DNA from: Chloracidobacterium validum
GTDB taxonomy: Bacteria > Acidobacteriota > Blastocatellia > Chloracidobacteriales > Chloracidobacteriaceae
Assembly (NCBI RefSeq): GCF_018304825.1
Contig: NZ_CP072648.1
Coordinates: forward strand, 2,587,501 to 2,651,500
Direction of reading: 5' to 3'
DNA length: 64,000 nucleotides
The notes below the pieces were generated by a model. The model worked only from the letters and a program-made list of their open reading frames with translations. It made no database searches and had not been told where the DNA came from. The translations under genes and the position numbers were made by a program. Positions 17,430 through 24,873 of the stretch are shown here, one piece after another. Each line of letters begins with the position of its first letter. Positions within the stretch are counted from its first letter, which is position 1.

Positions 17430-18587
17430 ATGAATCAACAAGCTGAAGTCGTCATCATTGGCGGCGGCGTCATCGGATGCAGCATTGCCTACTTTCTGAC
17501 GCGGCAGGGTTGCCACGACGTGCTCATCCTGGAGCGCGAGAACTTCCAGGGCAAGCACTCGACGGGGCGCAGCGCGGGAGGCGTCCGCCAGCAGTTCGCC
17601 ACGCCGGTCAATATCCGCATGTCGCGGTTTTCGATAGATTTCTTTACCCAATTCGAAGAACTGACGGGGCAGGACCCTGAATACCGGCGCTATGGGTATC
17701 TCTTTCTTGCCACCGAGCCGGCGCAGGTGGACTACCTGCGCCACAACATGAGCGTCCAGCAGGCAGAAGGCGTGCCCGTGGAATTCCTGAGCCGCGACGA
17801 CATTGCCAAGCTCGTCCCGCAACTCTACGTCGAGGATGTCCTGGGCGGAACGTACTGCCCAACGGATGGCTTCGTGGACCCATACAGCATCATGCAGGGC
17901 TTCAATCGAAAGGCGCGGGAACAGGGCGCGCGCATCGAGCTGGAAACCGAAGTGTTGGACATCGTGGTAGAGCACGGGCGCGTGACCGGCGTGGTCACGA
18001 ACCGGGGCAACATTGCGACGCGCGCCGTGGTCAATGCGGCCGGGGCCTGGGCGCATCTGGTTGGGCGGAAAGTTGGGGTGGAGATTCCTATTCGTCCAAC
18101 CAAGCGCCAGATCGTGACGACCGAACGTTTTGATGAACTGCCACGCGAACTGCCGATGCTGGTTGACTTGAGCACGGGCTGCTACATGCGCAAGGAAGGG
18201 GATGGCGTCATGCTTGGCTGGGCTGACCCCAGCGAACCGGAAAGCTTCGACACGACGTTCAACCCAGATTTCATTGATGCCATCATTGAGCGCGCGCTGC
18301 CCCGCGTCCCTTGTCTGGAAAACGCCGCAATCAATCTCCGCCGTTGCTGGGGTGGCCTCTACGACATTTCGCCGGATCACCACGCCATTGTCGGACCGAC
18401 GCCGAACATCGAAGGTTTTTATATCTGCACGGGCTTCAGCGGTCACGGCATCATGCACTCGCCGGCAATGGGCGTGGCCATGGCAGAACTGATTCTGCTC
18501 GGCGAGTCGCGTACGCTCGACGTGACGCCGCTTTCGCTGGAACGCTTTGCCAAAGGCGAGCTGCTGCACGAAACGGCGGTCATTTGA
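17430..18587 (+). CDS. FAD-dependent oxidoreductase, DAO family (sarcosine/glycine-oxidase-like)
   Basis: The 385-residue flavoprotein starts with a Rossmann motif VVIIGGGVIGCSIAYFL and ends with FYICTGFSGHGIMHSPAMG, the classical D-amino-acid-oxidase C-terminal flavin segment. The middle segment GGVRQQFATPVNIRMS is typical of sarcosine oxidase beta and related dehydrogenases. It should oxidise the C-N bond of an amino acid or N-methyl amino acid; the exact substrate is not visible. It runs in the same direction as the SDR gene, 6 bases downstream. Confidence 0.85.
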   Translation: MNQQAEVVIIGGGVIGCSIAYFLTRQGCHDVLILERENFQGKHSTGRSAGGVRQQFATPVNIRMSRFSIDFFTQFEELTGQDPEYRRYGYLFLATEPAQVDYLRHNMSVQQAEGVPVEFLSRDDIAKLVPQLYVEDVLGGTYCPTDGFVDPYSIMQGFNRKAREQGARIELETEVLDIVVEHGRVTGVVTNRGNIATRAVVNAAGAWAHLVGRKVGVEIPIRPTKRQIVTTERFDELPRELPMLVDLSTGCYMRKEGDGVMLGWADPSEPESFDTTFNPDFIDAIIERALPRVPCLENAAINLRRCWGGLYDISPDHHAIVGPTPNIEGFYICTGFSGHGIMHSPAMGVAMAELILLGESRTLDVTPLSLERFAKGELLHETAVI

Positions 18588-18593
18588 AGTTTC

Positions 18594-19334
18594 ATGTCCG
18601 CAACCTACGCGATTTTCGGGGCGACATCCGGCATTGCCCGCGCGGTCATGACCGAACTGGCCAAAGACGGAGCCAAACTCATTCTGGCCGGACGCAACCT
18701 TTCCGAAGTCGAGCGCATCGCCAGTGATGTCCGGTTGCGGCATCGCGTCACGACCCACAGCGTCGCCTTCGACGCCTGTGACTTCACAAGTCACGCCTCG
18801 GTCTTCGCTGCCGTCGTGGAACAGGCCGGTGACCTGGACGGCATTCTTGTGGCCTTCGGAACACTGACCGACCAAAAGCAGGCCGAACAAGACCCATCGG
18901 CGGCTGAAGCCATGATTGTTTCCAACTACACCGGCGTCGTGTCGCTCGTGACGCACGCTGCCAACTACTTTGAAGCGCGACGCAAGGGCGTGATCTGCGT
19001 CATTGCTTCGGTGGCGGGCGACCGCGGACGCCAAAGCAACTACGTTTATGGCTCGGCCAAAGCCGGTGTCGCCGCCTTTTGCCAGGGACTGCGCCAACGT
19101 CTCTCCAAGAAAGGCGTCCGCGTGGTCACGATCAAACCGGGGATGGTGGAGACCCCGATGACCTACGGACTCAAGTTGCCGCCCATTGTGGTCAAACCGG
19201 AGCGGGTGGCGCGTGACATCGCGCGCGCCATCCAACGCGCCGACGGCGACATCTACACGCCGTTTTTCTGGCGCTTCATCATGCTCATCATTCGGATGAT
19301 TCCCGAACCGGTGTTCAAACGGCTCTCGCTATGA
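18594..19334 (+). CDS. Short-chain dehydrogenase/reductase
   Basis: The 246-residue classical SDR has the cofactor motif YAIFGATSGIARAV (residues 4-17), catalytic Ser in VIASVAGDRG and YGSAK (Y-x3-K). The C-terminal part FFWRFIMLIIRMIPEPVFKRLSL is hydrophobic and may touch the membrane. It resembles the SDR class that includes the keto-reductase DprE2 of arabinan synthesis, but no DprE1 partner is seen here, so the substrate is open. It overlaps the VanZ gene by four bases (ATGA), a sign of translational coupling. Confidence 0.85.
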   Translation: MSATYAIFGATSGIARAVMTELAKDGAKLILAGRNLSEVERIASDVRLRHRVTTHSVAFDACDFTSHASVFAAVVEQAGDLDGILVAFGTLTDQKQAEQDPSAAEAMIVSNYTGVVSLVTHAANYFEARRKGVICVIASVAGDRGRQSNYVYGSAKAGVAAFCQGLRQRLSKKGVRVVTIKPGMVETPMTYGLKLPPIVVKPERVARDIARAIQRADGDIYTPFFWRFIMLIIRMIPEPVFKRLSL

Positions 19335-19858
19335 CCGATTCACACTATCGCTGGTGGTGGCTTTTGCTTCCCCTTGGCTGGATGGCGGCAATTTTTGTTT
19401 TTTCTAGTGATTGGTTTGCCTGGCGCAACACCGCGCCGCTGGCCCGCGGCTGGCTGGCCTGGTGGATGCCGAATCTCGATCAGACGACCGTCGAGACGTT
19501 TCACTTGGTTATCCGCAAGCTCGGGCACGTGACCGAGTACGCGCTGCTCGCGTTGCTGTGGCACGTCGCCCTCCGGCGCGTCAGCCGGTGGACGCCCTGG
19601 CAGGCGAGCCTGGGCGCAGTCGGCATTTCCATTGGCTATGCAGGTTTCGATGAGTGGCGACAGACCTTCACGGCCGAGCGCAGCGGCAGTCTGACCGACG
19701 TTGGTCTCGACAGCCTTGGCGTGCTCCTGGCCGCAGCCGGCATCGCGGCGCTTTACTTGGCGCGCGCGTTGCGCGACCGGATGGCCCGCTCAGCACGGGC
19801 TTACCACAGGCGGCGACGCCATCGGCCAAGGTATTCATATGCAGCGCGCTCAGAGTGA
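19331..19858 (+). CDS. VanZ-family membrane protein
   Basis: The 175-residue protein has about four membrane helices, beginning WWWLLLPLGWMAAIFVFSS. The VanZ features RKLGHVTEYALLALL and GFDEWRQTF, including the conserved His, Glu and polar residues in the membrane, are clear. VanZ members are linked to glycopeptide tolerance and cell-wall precursors, but most are of unknown function. Its start overlaps the SDR stop (ATGA), and its last 58 bases overlap the convergent ElyC-like gene, so the final charged tail may have drifted. Confidence 0.8.
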   Translation: MTDSHYRWWWLLLPLGWMAAIFVFSSDWFAWRNTAPLARGWLAWWMPNLDQTTVETFHLVIRKLGHVTEYALLALLWHVALRRVSRWTPWQASLGAVGISIGYAGFDEWRQTFTAERSGSLTDVGLDSLGVLLAAAGIAALYLARALRDRMARSARAYHRRRRHRPRYSYAARSE

Positions 19859-20571
19859 TGCAGTCCTGCGCCGCTCGGATAAAGATCACCTGGCGTCCAG
19901 ACGCCATCCGGTTCAGTTGACAAGAAGTCGGTCGGCGCCGGAATGGCCAGTAACTGGTGTGCCTGGCAGGCTTCCAGGGCGCGGGACATGTGCGCGGCGG
20001 AGGTCACCAGCAAAAACGGTTCCCGTCCCACCAAGTGGGCCATCGCGCCGACTTCCTCAGTGGTGTTGCGTCCGATGGGTTGCGCCGTGACCCGTTCGGG
20101 GGGAACACCCAACGCGCAGGCGGCATCGCGCAGAACGTCGCCGGTTGGGCGCGCGCTAAACACCGCGCCACCAGAAACCACCAACTGCGCGGACGGGAGC
20201 GCCCGTTGCAGGCGAATCCCCTCAACCAAGCGCCGGAGTGAAGCCGACGACAGGCACTCCGTCGGTGGCAAGCCTTCCGCATCGCTCGATCCGCCACCCA
20301 GCACAACGACCCACCGAATGGTTTGCAAGTCGGGTGGCAGGTTGCCTGACGGGGCCAGCATGGTCTGGTCGCGCTCCAGGGGACGGAGGAGCGCGTTGGC
20401 CGTCCAGCCGTGGCCACTGATGGCTAACAACCCGGTGGCGGCTGTGACGACGATCTTGCCGGCGCGCTGCCACCGCGAAAACCACAGCAACCCCAACCCG
20501 ACGCCCAAACTCACCAGGATCAGCGATAAGGGGAACAGAAGCGGCGCAAGAAACTTCTCAAGGTAGAACAC
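19801..20571 (-). CDS. YdcF/ElyC-like DUF218 envelope protein
   Basis: The 256-residue protein begins with two membrane helices (about 8-30 and 37-52) and continues with the DUF218 domain: VVVLGGGSSDAEG, LVVSGGAVFSA, GRNTTEEV and LLVTSAAHMSRA. ElyC and SanA relatives act in envelope integrity and peptidoglycan or undecaprenyl carrier metabolism. It lies only 3 bases after glmS, whose product feeds peptidoglycan and lipid A synthesis, which supports an envelope role. Its 3' end overlaps the convergent VanZ gene. Confidence 0.8.
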   Translation of the reverse strand: MFYLEKFLAPLLFPLSLILVSLGVGLGLLWFSRWQRAGKIVVTAATGLLAISGHGWTANALLRPLERDQTMLAPSGNLPPDLQTIRWVVVLGGGSSDAEGLPPTECLSSASLRRLVEGIRLQRALPSAQLVVSGGAVFSARPTGDVLRDAACALGVPPERVTAQPIGRNTTEEVGAMAHLVGREPFLLVTSAAHMSRALEACQAHQLLAIPAPTDFLSTEPDGVWTPGDLYPSGAGLHHSERAAYEYLGRWRRRLW

Positions 20572-20574
20572 GGC

Positions 20575-22431
20575 TCATTCAACCGTTACGCTCTTGGCAA
20601 GGTTCCGGGGCTGATCCACGTCACAGCCGCGCCGGACGGCGATGTGATAGGCCAGCAATTGCAGGGGCACGACCGCCAGCACGGCCGAAAGCGCATCGCT
20701 TGCCGCCGGGACTGGAATGACGTGCTCGGCCAGTGTCGCCGTTTGGGTGTCGCCCTCGGTCACAATGGCGATGACACACCCATCGCGGGCCTTGACTTCC
20801 TGCAAGTTTGATAGGGTCTTTTCGTAGCGTACTTCAGAAGCCGGATTGCCGGCTTCACGCGGCATCACCATAACGACCGGCAGCCGCTCATCAATCAGGG
20901 CATTTGGGCCATGCTTCATTTCGCCGGCCGGAAAGCCTTCGGCGTGAATGTAACTGATTTCCTTGAGCTTGAGCGCGCCCTCCAGCGCGATGGGGAAGTG
21001 TACCCCTCGCCCCAGGTAGAGAAAATCCGACGCGCGAAAGAACTCTTTGGACAGCTCGGCCAGGGCCGCGTCCTGGCCCAAGGTAGCTTCCAACTTCGTG
21101 GGCAAGGCGAGCAGTTGCTCGACATGCGCCCTGACATCGGCCGCTGACAGCACGGCGCGGTGCTGGCCGAGGTACAGCGCCAGCAAGTAGAGCGCGACAA
21201 TTTGGGAGGTAAACGCCTTGGTCGAAGCGACCGAAATTTCCGGCCCTGCATGCGTCAACAACACGCCGTCCGCTTCACGCGCCGCCATCGAGCCAGGCAC
21301 GTTGCAAATCGCAAACGTGGGGCAACCACGGTGCTTGGCCTCCCGCAGCGCGGCAACAGTATCGGCCGTTTCGCCAGACTGGGTGATGACCACGACCAAG
21401 GTGTGCTCATCCAGGAGCGGATTTCGGTAGCGAAACTCGCTGGCGTAGTCCACCTCAACTGGCAGGCGCGCCAGTTCTTCAATGACCGACTTGCCCACCA
21501 GCGCGGCATGCCAGCTCGTGCCACAGGCGGCAATGACCACACGCCTGAACCCCTCCCAAGCGCTATCGGGAATCTTCGTTGGATCGAGATACACCCGCCC
21601 ATCATCCAGACTGACGCGCCCGGCCAAGGTTTCGCGGATGGCGCGCGGCTGCTCGTGGATTTCCTTGAGCATGAAGTGTTTGAAGCCACCCTTTTCGGCC
21701 ATGATGGGGTCCCACGTCACCCGCTGCACCGGTGGCGCGGCTGGTCGCCCGGCAAAATCCATCACCTGTACGCCATCGCCACGCGCGACTGCCAGGTGCC
21801 CATCTTCGAGAAAAACGACATCCCGGGTGTGATGCAAAATTGCCGTCACGTCCGACGCCACGAAGTTTTCATCCTGGCCCAAGCCGATGATGACCGGCGG
21901 CCCAGAGCGCGCCGCCACGACCGTGTCTGGCTCGTCGGCCGAAATGACGGCAATGGCAAACATCCCGGTCAGCTCCAGCGCCGCGCGCCGAACGGCTTCG
22001 GCCAGCCTCAGGCCTGACTGCTGATAGTTGCCAATCAGATGGGCGATCACCTCGGTGTCGGTTTGCGTCACAAACGTATGCCCGGCTTGCTCCAGCGCGC
22101 GCTTGAGCGCCAGGTAGTTTTCGACGATGCCGTTATGGACGACGACGATGCGGCCGCTTGCGTCGCGGTGTGGATGGGCGTTTTCCTCGGTGGGGCGGCC
22201 ATGGGTGGCCCACCGGGTATGTCCGACACCGTAGCTGCCCGCCAGCGGGGCGCGCTGAATCGCGGCTTCCAGGTTGTAGAGCTTTCCAGACGCGCGGCGG
22301 AGTTCGAGTTGGCCGTCAGCAACGACGGCCACACCGGCGGAGTCATATCCACGATATTCCAGGCGCTTGAGGCCATCGAGCAAAACCGACACAACCGGCC
22401 GTGGGCCGACATAACCGACAATCCCGCACAT
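20575..22431 (-). CDS. glmS: Glutamine-fructose-6-phosphate aminotransferase
   Basis: The 618-residue enzyme makes glucosamine-6-phosphate from fructose-6-phosphate and glutamine, the first step to UDP-GlcNAc. It starts [14 protein letters not shown], so Cys1 (after Met removal) is the glutaminase nucleophile. GHTRWATHG is the glutaminase motif, followed by two SIS domains ([13 protein letters not shown], then [19 protein letters not shown]) and the C-terminal NLAKSVTVE. Length matches E. coli GlmS. No glmS ribozyme is apparent in the 27 bases upstream. It sits in a leftward run that also carries ElyC-like and VWA proteins. Confidence 0.96.
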   Translation of the reverse strand: MCGIVGYVGPRPVVSVLLDGLKRLEYRGYDSAGVAVVADGQLELRRASGKLYNLEAAIQRAPLAGSYGVGHTRWATHGRPTEENAHPHRDASGRIVVVHNGIVENYLALKRALEQAGHTFVTQTDTEVIAHLIGNYQQSGLRLAEAVRRAALELTGMFAIAVISADEPDTVVAARSGPPVIIGLGQDENFVASDVTAILHHTRDVVFLEDGHLAVARGDGVQVMDFAGRPAAPPVQRVTWDPIMAEKGGFKHFMLKEIHEQPRAIRETLAGRVSLDDGRVYLDPTKIPDSAWEGFRRVVIAACGTSWHAALVGKSVIEELARLPVEVDYASEFRYRNPLLDEHTLVVVITQSGETADTVAALREAKHRGCPTFAICNVPGSMAAREADGVLLTHAGPEISVASTKAFTSQIVALYLLALYLGQHRAVLSAADVRAHVEQLLALPTKLEATLGQDAALAELSKEFFRASDFLYLGRGVHFPIALEGALKLKEISYIHAEGFPAGEMKHGPNALIDERLPVVMVMPREAGNPASEVRYEKTLSNLQEVKARDGCVIAIVTEGDTQTATLAEHVIPVPAASDALSAVLAVVPLQLLAYHIAVRRGCDVDQPRNLAKSVTVE

Positions 22432-22458
22432 GAGCGAAGTCCTTTTCTGAGGAGAGTG

Positions 22459-22989
22459 TTACCTTTCGGGTGCGGCGTCATTGGGCGACGCATCAATGGA
22501 TTGCCCATAGCGCTTCTCGACCAGGCGGCGATTGGTCAAGCGAAAGACGATGCGCCCTGGCTCGATGCGCTCAACGACGCCATCATAAAAATGCATTCCG
22601 GCGCGCACCACCAGCGTGGTTTCGTCCTCGACCCGAACGAAGGCCGTATAACCGCGCGTGGTCTCGGAAATACCCAGCACCTCCACCCCGGCAATCAAGT
22701 AGGGACGGCTGTCTTCGCGTTTGATTTTTTTCGCTGCGAGCTGCTCACGATAGGCGGCGACACGAGCTTCAACCGAAGGATACTTGTCTTTTGAAGGACG
22801 CGGCGCAGCTTCGACAGGCTCGGATGGGCGGTCAGGCACTGGTCGTTTCGCCTTGCGTTTCGCTGCTGGTTGGGTGGTTTGGGCCAGTCCGCGCGGCCCG
22901 CCCGGTGCAAGCAGCGCCCAGCCAAGCGCGACGGAACACACACCAACTGACCATAATAAACGAAGCTGAGGTGACGAATAGTCATTCAT
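22459..22989 (-). CDS. Small exported protein with PilP-like beta domain
   Basis: The 176-residue protein has an N-terminal hydrophobic segment (LLWSVGVCSVALGWALL), probably a signal anchor or signal peptide, then a Lys/Arg/Pro-rich linker (KRKAKRPVPDRP), then a compact beta domain (about 100-165) with TAFVRVEDETTLVVRAGMHF and VVERIEPGRIVFRLT. That pattern recalls PilP-type pilotin/inner-membrane pilus proteins, where the small beta domain binds a secretin, but similarity is weak. ATG 22989 overlaps the stop of the VWA gene by 8 bases; glmS follows 27 bases later. Confidence 0.65.
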   Translation of the reverse strand: MNDYSSPQLRLLWSVGVCSVALGWALLAPGGPRGLAQTTQPAAKRKAKRPVPDRPSEPVEAAPRPSKDKYPSVEARVAAYREQLAAKKIKREDSRPYLIAGVEVLGISETTRGYTAFVRVEDETTLVVRAGMHFYDGVVERIEPGRIVFRLTNRRLVEKRYGQSIDASPNDAAPER

Positions 22990-24040
22990 TGGCGTTGGCG
23001 TAATAACCGGCGCGGTGGCGAACCTTCCAATCCGGGTGACGTGAAATTTCAATGCGAATGGCGCGAAATGCCGCGGATTCGTTCGTCGGTGTGTAAGCCA
23101 AAACGAAGCACTGCCGCAAATCCGTGTCAATCTGCTCGAAGGCCGTGAAGAACTCACGGTCAAGGCGTGGGAAAAACGCCTGCCCACCAGTTGCGGCGCA
23201 TAGCCGTTCGAGTTCGGCGCGATTGACGGTTCGACTCGTATCCGCCGCATTCAGCTCTGGCTGACCAATCCCCAGCGCGTAGATACTTACGCCACCGCGC
23301 CAGGCGCGCTCGATGACTTCCCCCAGCCGGACGAGTCCCTCGCTATCAAACCCGTCGCTGATGACGACGACAATCCGGCGGCGGCCGTCGCTCGTGTCAG
23401 AACTGAGCAAGGTGTCTATCGCCGCGTAAATCGCGGCATAGAGCGCCGTCCCAGGCGGCGCAACGTTTGCCGGATCGAAAGGCGCGATCCTTCCTAGGGG
23501 AGACGGCAGGCGCTCATCCAGCGTTGAGAGCGATGCCTGCAAGGCGGATAGTTCGCCGGTCAACGGCTGCGCCAGCAGAATATCCTGCTGACAGGCAAGC
23601 AGGGCCGCCCGATCCTGGGGCAGGCGCAGCAAGCGCGCCAGAAAACCACTGGTGGCGCGCTTCGCCAGCGGCAGGCGACGAACCATGCTGCCGCTACAGT
23701 CAAGCACCAAGGCGGCCGTGATTGGCAACGTCGGGGCCGGCTGCAACGAGACGATTTCCTGCTCGACGCCATCCTCAAAGAGCTTGACTTCCTCGGCGGC
23801 AAGGTCCGTGACCGGACGATTCGACCGATCCACGACCGTGAAGGGAACGATGACCTGCTGCGCGCGCAAGGTCACGAGCGTGTCATCCGGGACGCCGGGG
23901 CGCTCCTGGGCCAGGGCGTCCAGCGTGCATCCAACCAGCAGCCACCAGGCCATCACCGCACATCGCAACGCGACCTGCCACCGCGTTGTCGTCGTCGGGG
24001 AGCGTAGCAGGTCACGAGTCGAGGCGGCCCAGCCTGCCAT
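22982..24040 (-). CDS. VWFA-type secreted protein (acidobacterial family)
   Basis: The 352-residue protein has an N-terminal hydrophobic segment with LLVGC, a plausible lipobox, then a VWA domain. QQVIVPFTVVDRSNRPV and LAAEEVKLFEDGVEQEI in front of the VWA domain are the hallmark of the VWFA-related family common in Acidobacteriota (TIGR03436-like). The MIDAS starts LDCSGSM, and VVISDGFDSEG follows in the middle. Such proteins bind divalent metal and partner proteins at the surface; no enzyme activity is known. The start is uncertain: ATG 24040 overlaps the upstream gene by 29 bases, while ATG 23953 would leave a very short signal. Confidence 0.75.
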   Translation of the reverse strand: MAGWAASTRDLLRSPTTTTRWQVALRCAVMAWWLLVGCTLDALAQERPGVPDDTLVTLRAQQVIVPFTVVDRSNRPVTDLAAEEVKLFEDGVEQEIVSLQPAPTLPITAALVLDCSGSMVRRLPLAKRATSGFLARLLRLPQDRAALLACQQDILLAQPLTGELSALQASLSTLDERLPSPLGRIAPFDPANVAPPGTALYAAIYAAIDTLLSSDTSDGRRRIVVVISDGFDSEGLVRLGEVIERAWRGGVSIYALGIGQPELNAADTSRTVNRAELERLCAATGGQAFFPRLDREFFTAFEQIDTDLRQCFVLAYTPTNESAAFRAIRIEISRHPDWKVRHRAGYYANANE

Positions 24041-24722
24041 GCGGTCCATGCCCGTTGGTCTTAGCCAGTTCGTTGACGGCAGCACGTAGCTCGTATTTCT
24101 CCACGGCTGGGATGAGCAGCCGGCGCAGACGGTCAAGGCGCTCTCCGGTGTCGGTCAACTCAAGCAGTGTCATCTTTTGCTCATCGCTCATCTGGAGCAG
24201 CGAGGCTACGAGAAAGGACAACGCCTTGGGGTCTTCAGGTAAATCATCCGGAAAGGTGTCTTCTTCGCGGCTCATGGCCCGAATGGCCTTGATGGTTCGC
24301 TGAAAGGTTGCACGTACGGCCTCGGCGACTTCGGTGAGGTTTTCGGTGATGGGTTGGTCATCAAAGAACGTCACCAGTCCTTCCAAGTATGGCTCGTCTT
24401 GAAAGTACTCCAGGGCATGGTAACGCGATAGCCCCGTTGTCAGAATGTTCATGCGGCCTTCTTCGAGTGGAACGGTCGCAATGATGAAAGCGGCACAGCC
24501 GACCCGCCCAACAGGTGGCGGAAAACCTTCCCGCCCCATCACAAAGGTCACGCCAAAGATTTTTTCTCCGGCTAGGCAATCGCGTACCATGGCCTTGTAG
24601 CGTTCCTCAAAGATGTGCAACGGCAGCATAGTTCCGGGAAACAAGGCCACCGGGAGCGGAAAGATGGGAATCCGCTTCGTACCTTCAAGGGTGGGCAATG
24701 GCTGGTTCATAGACGATTTCAT
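24012..24722 (-). CDS. Lon N-terminal-domain protein
   Basis: The 236-residue protein consists of a LON substrate-binding domain alone: IPIFPLPVALFPGTMLPLHI and ERYKAMVRDCL at the start and RMNILTTGLSRY in the middle match the Lon N-terminal domain. There is no AAA or Ser protease part. Single-domain LON proteins are widespread but their function is not established; binding of unfolded proteins or crosslinking to other factors is possible. ATG 24722 is used; ATG 24710 is an alternative. It is the first gene of the leftward run leading to glmS and elyC. Confidence 0.85.
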   Translation of the reverse strand: MKSSMNQPLPTLEGTKRIPIFPLPVALFPGTMLPLHIFEERYKAMVRDCLAGEKIFGVTFVMGREGFPPPVGRVGCAAFIIATVPLEEGRMNILTTGLSRYHALEYFQDEPYLEGLVTFFDDQPITENLTEVAEAVRATFQRTIKAIRAMSREEDTFPDDLPEDPKALSFLVASLLQMSDEQKMTLLELTDTGERLDRLRRLLIPAVEKYELRAAVNELAKTNGHGPHGRLGRLDS

Positions 24723-24837
24723 TACTTACGGTAGTTGGTGGGTATGATTCCACAGGTAACACCACTTTGTCGAAGTCATGCAGCGGCTTGCCGGTACTTC
24801 ATAGCAGGGTTTGCTGGCTGCCTCTAGCCTGGCACCC

Positions 24838-24873
24838 CTACAAACGCACGGTGTACTAGAAACGCACGGTGTA
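24838..24873 (-). repeat. Tandem 18-bp duplication spanning the TonB receptor stop
   Basis: On the minus strand the last 18 bases of the receptor gene, TACACCGTGCGTTTCTAG, are repeated directly after the stop as TACACCGTGCGTTTGTAG (one base changed). The copy is in frame and carries its own TAG. It therefore encodes a second YTVRx end that would only be translated by readthrough. Confidence 0.85.

Noticed and set aside
17244-19235. 663-residue open frame on the minus strand
   Set aside because: It runs antisense to the small zinc-ribbon, FAD oxidoreductase and SDR genes, all of which have recognisable motifs. It has no family motif and is a by-product of GC-rich codon use.
22432-22458. glmS ribozyme
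   Set aside because: Only 27 bases separate glmS from the previous gene, too few for the ribozyme.
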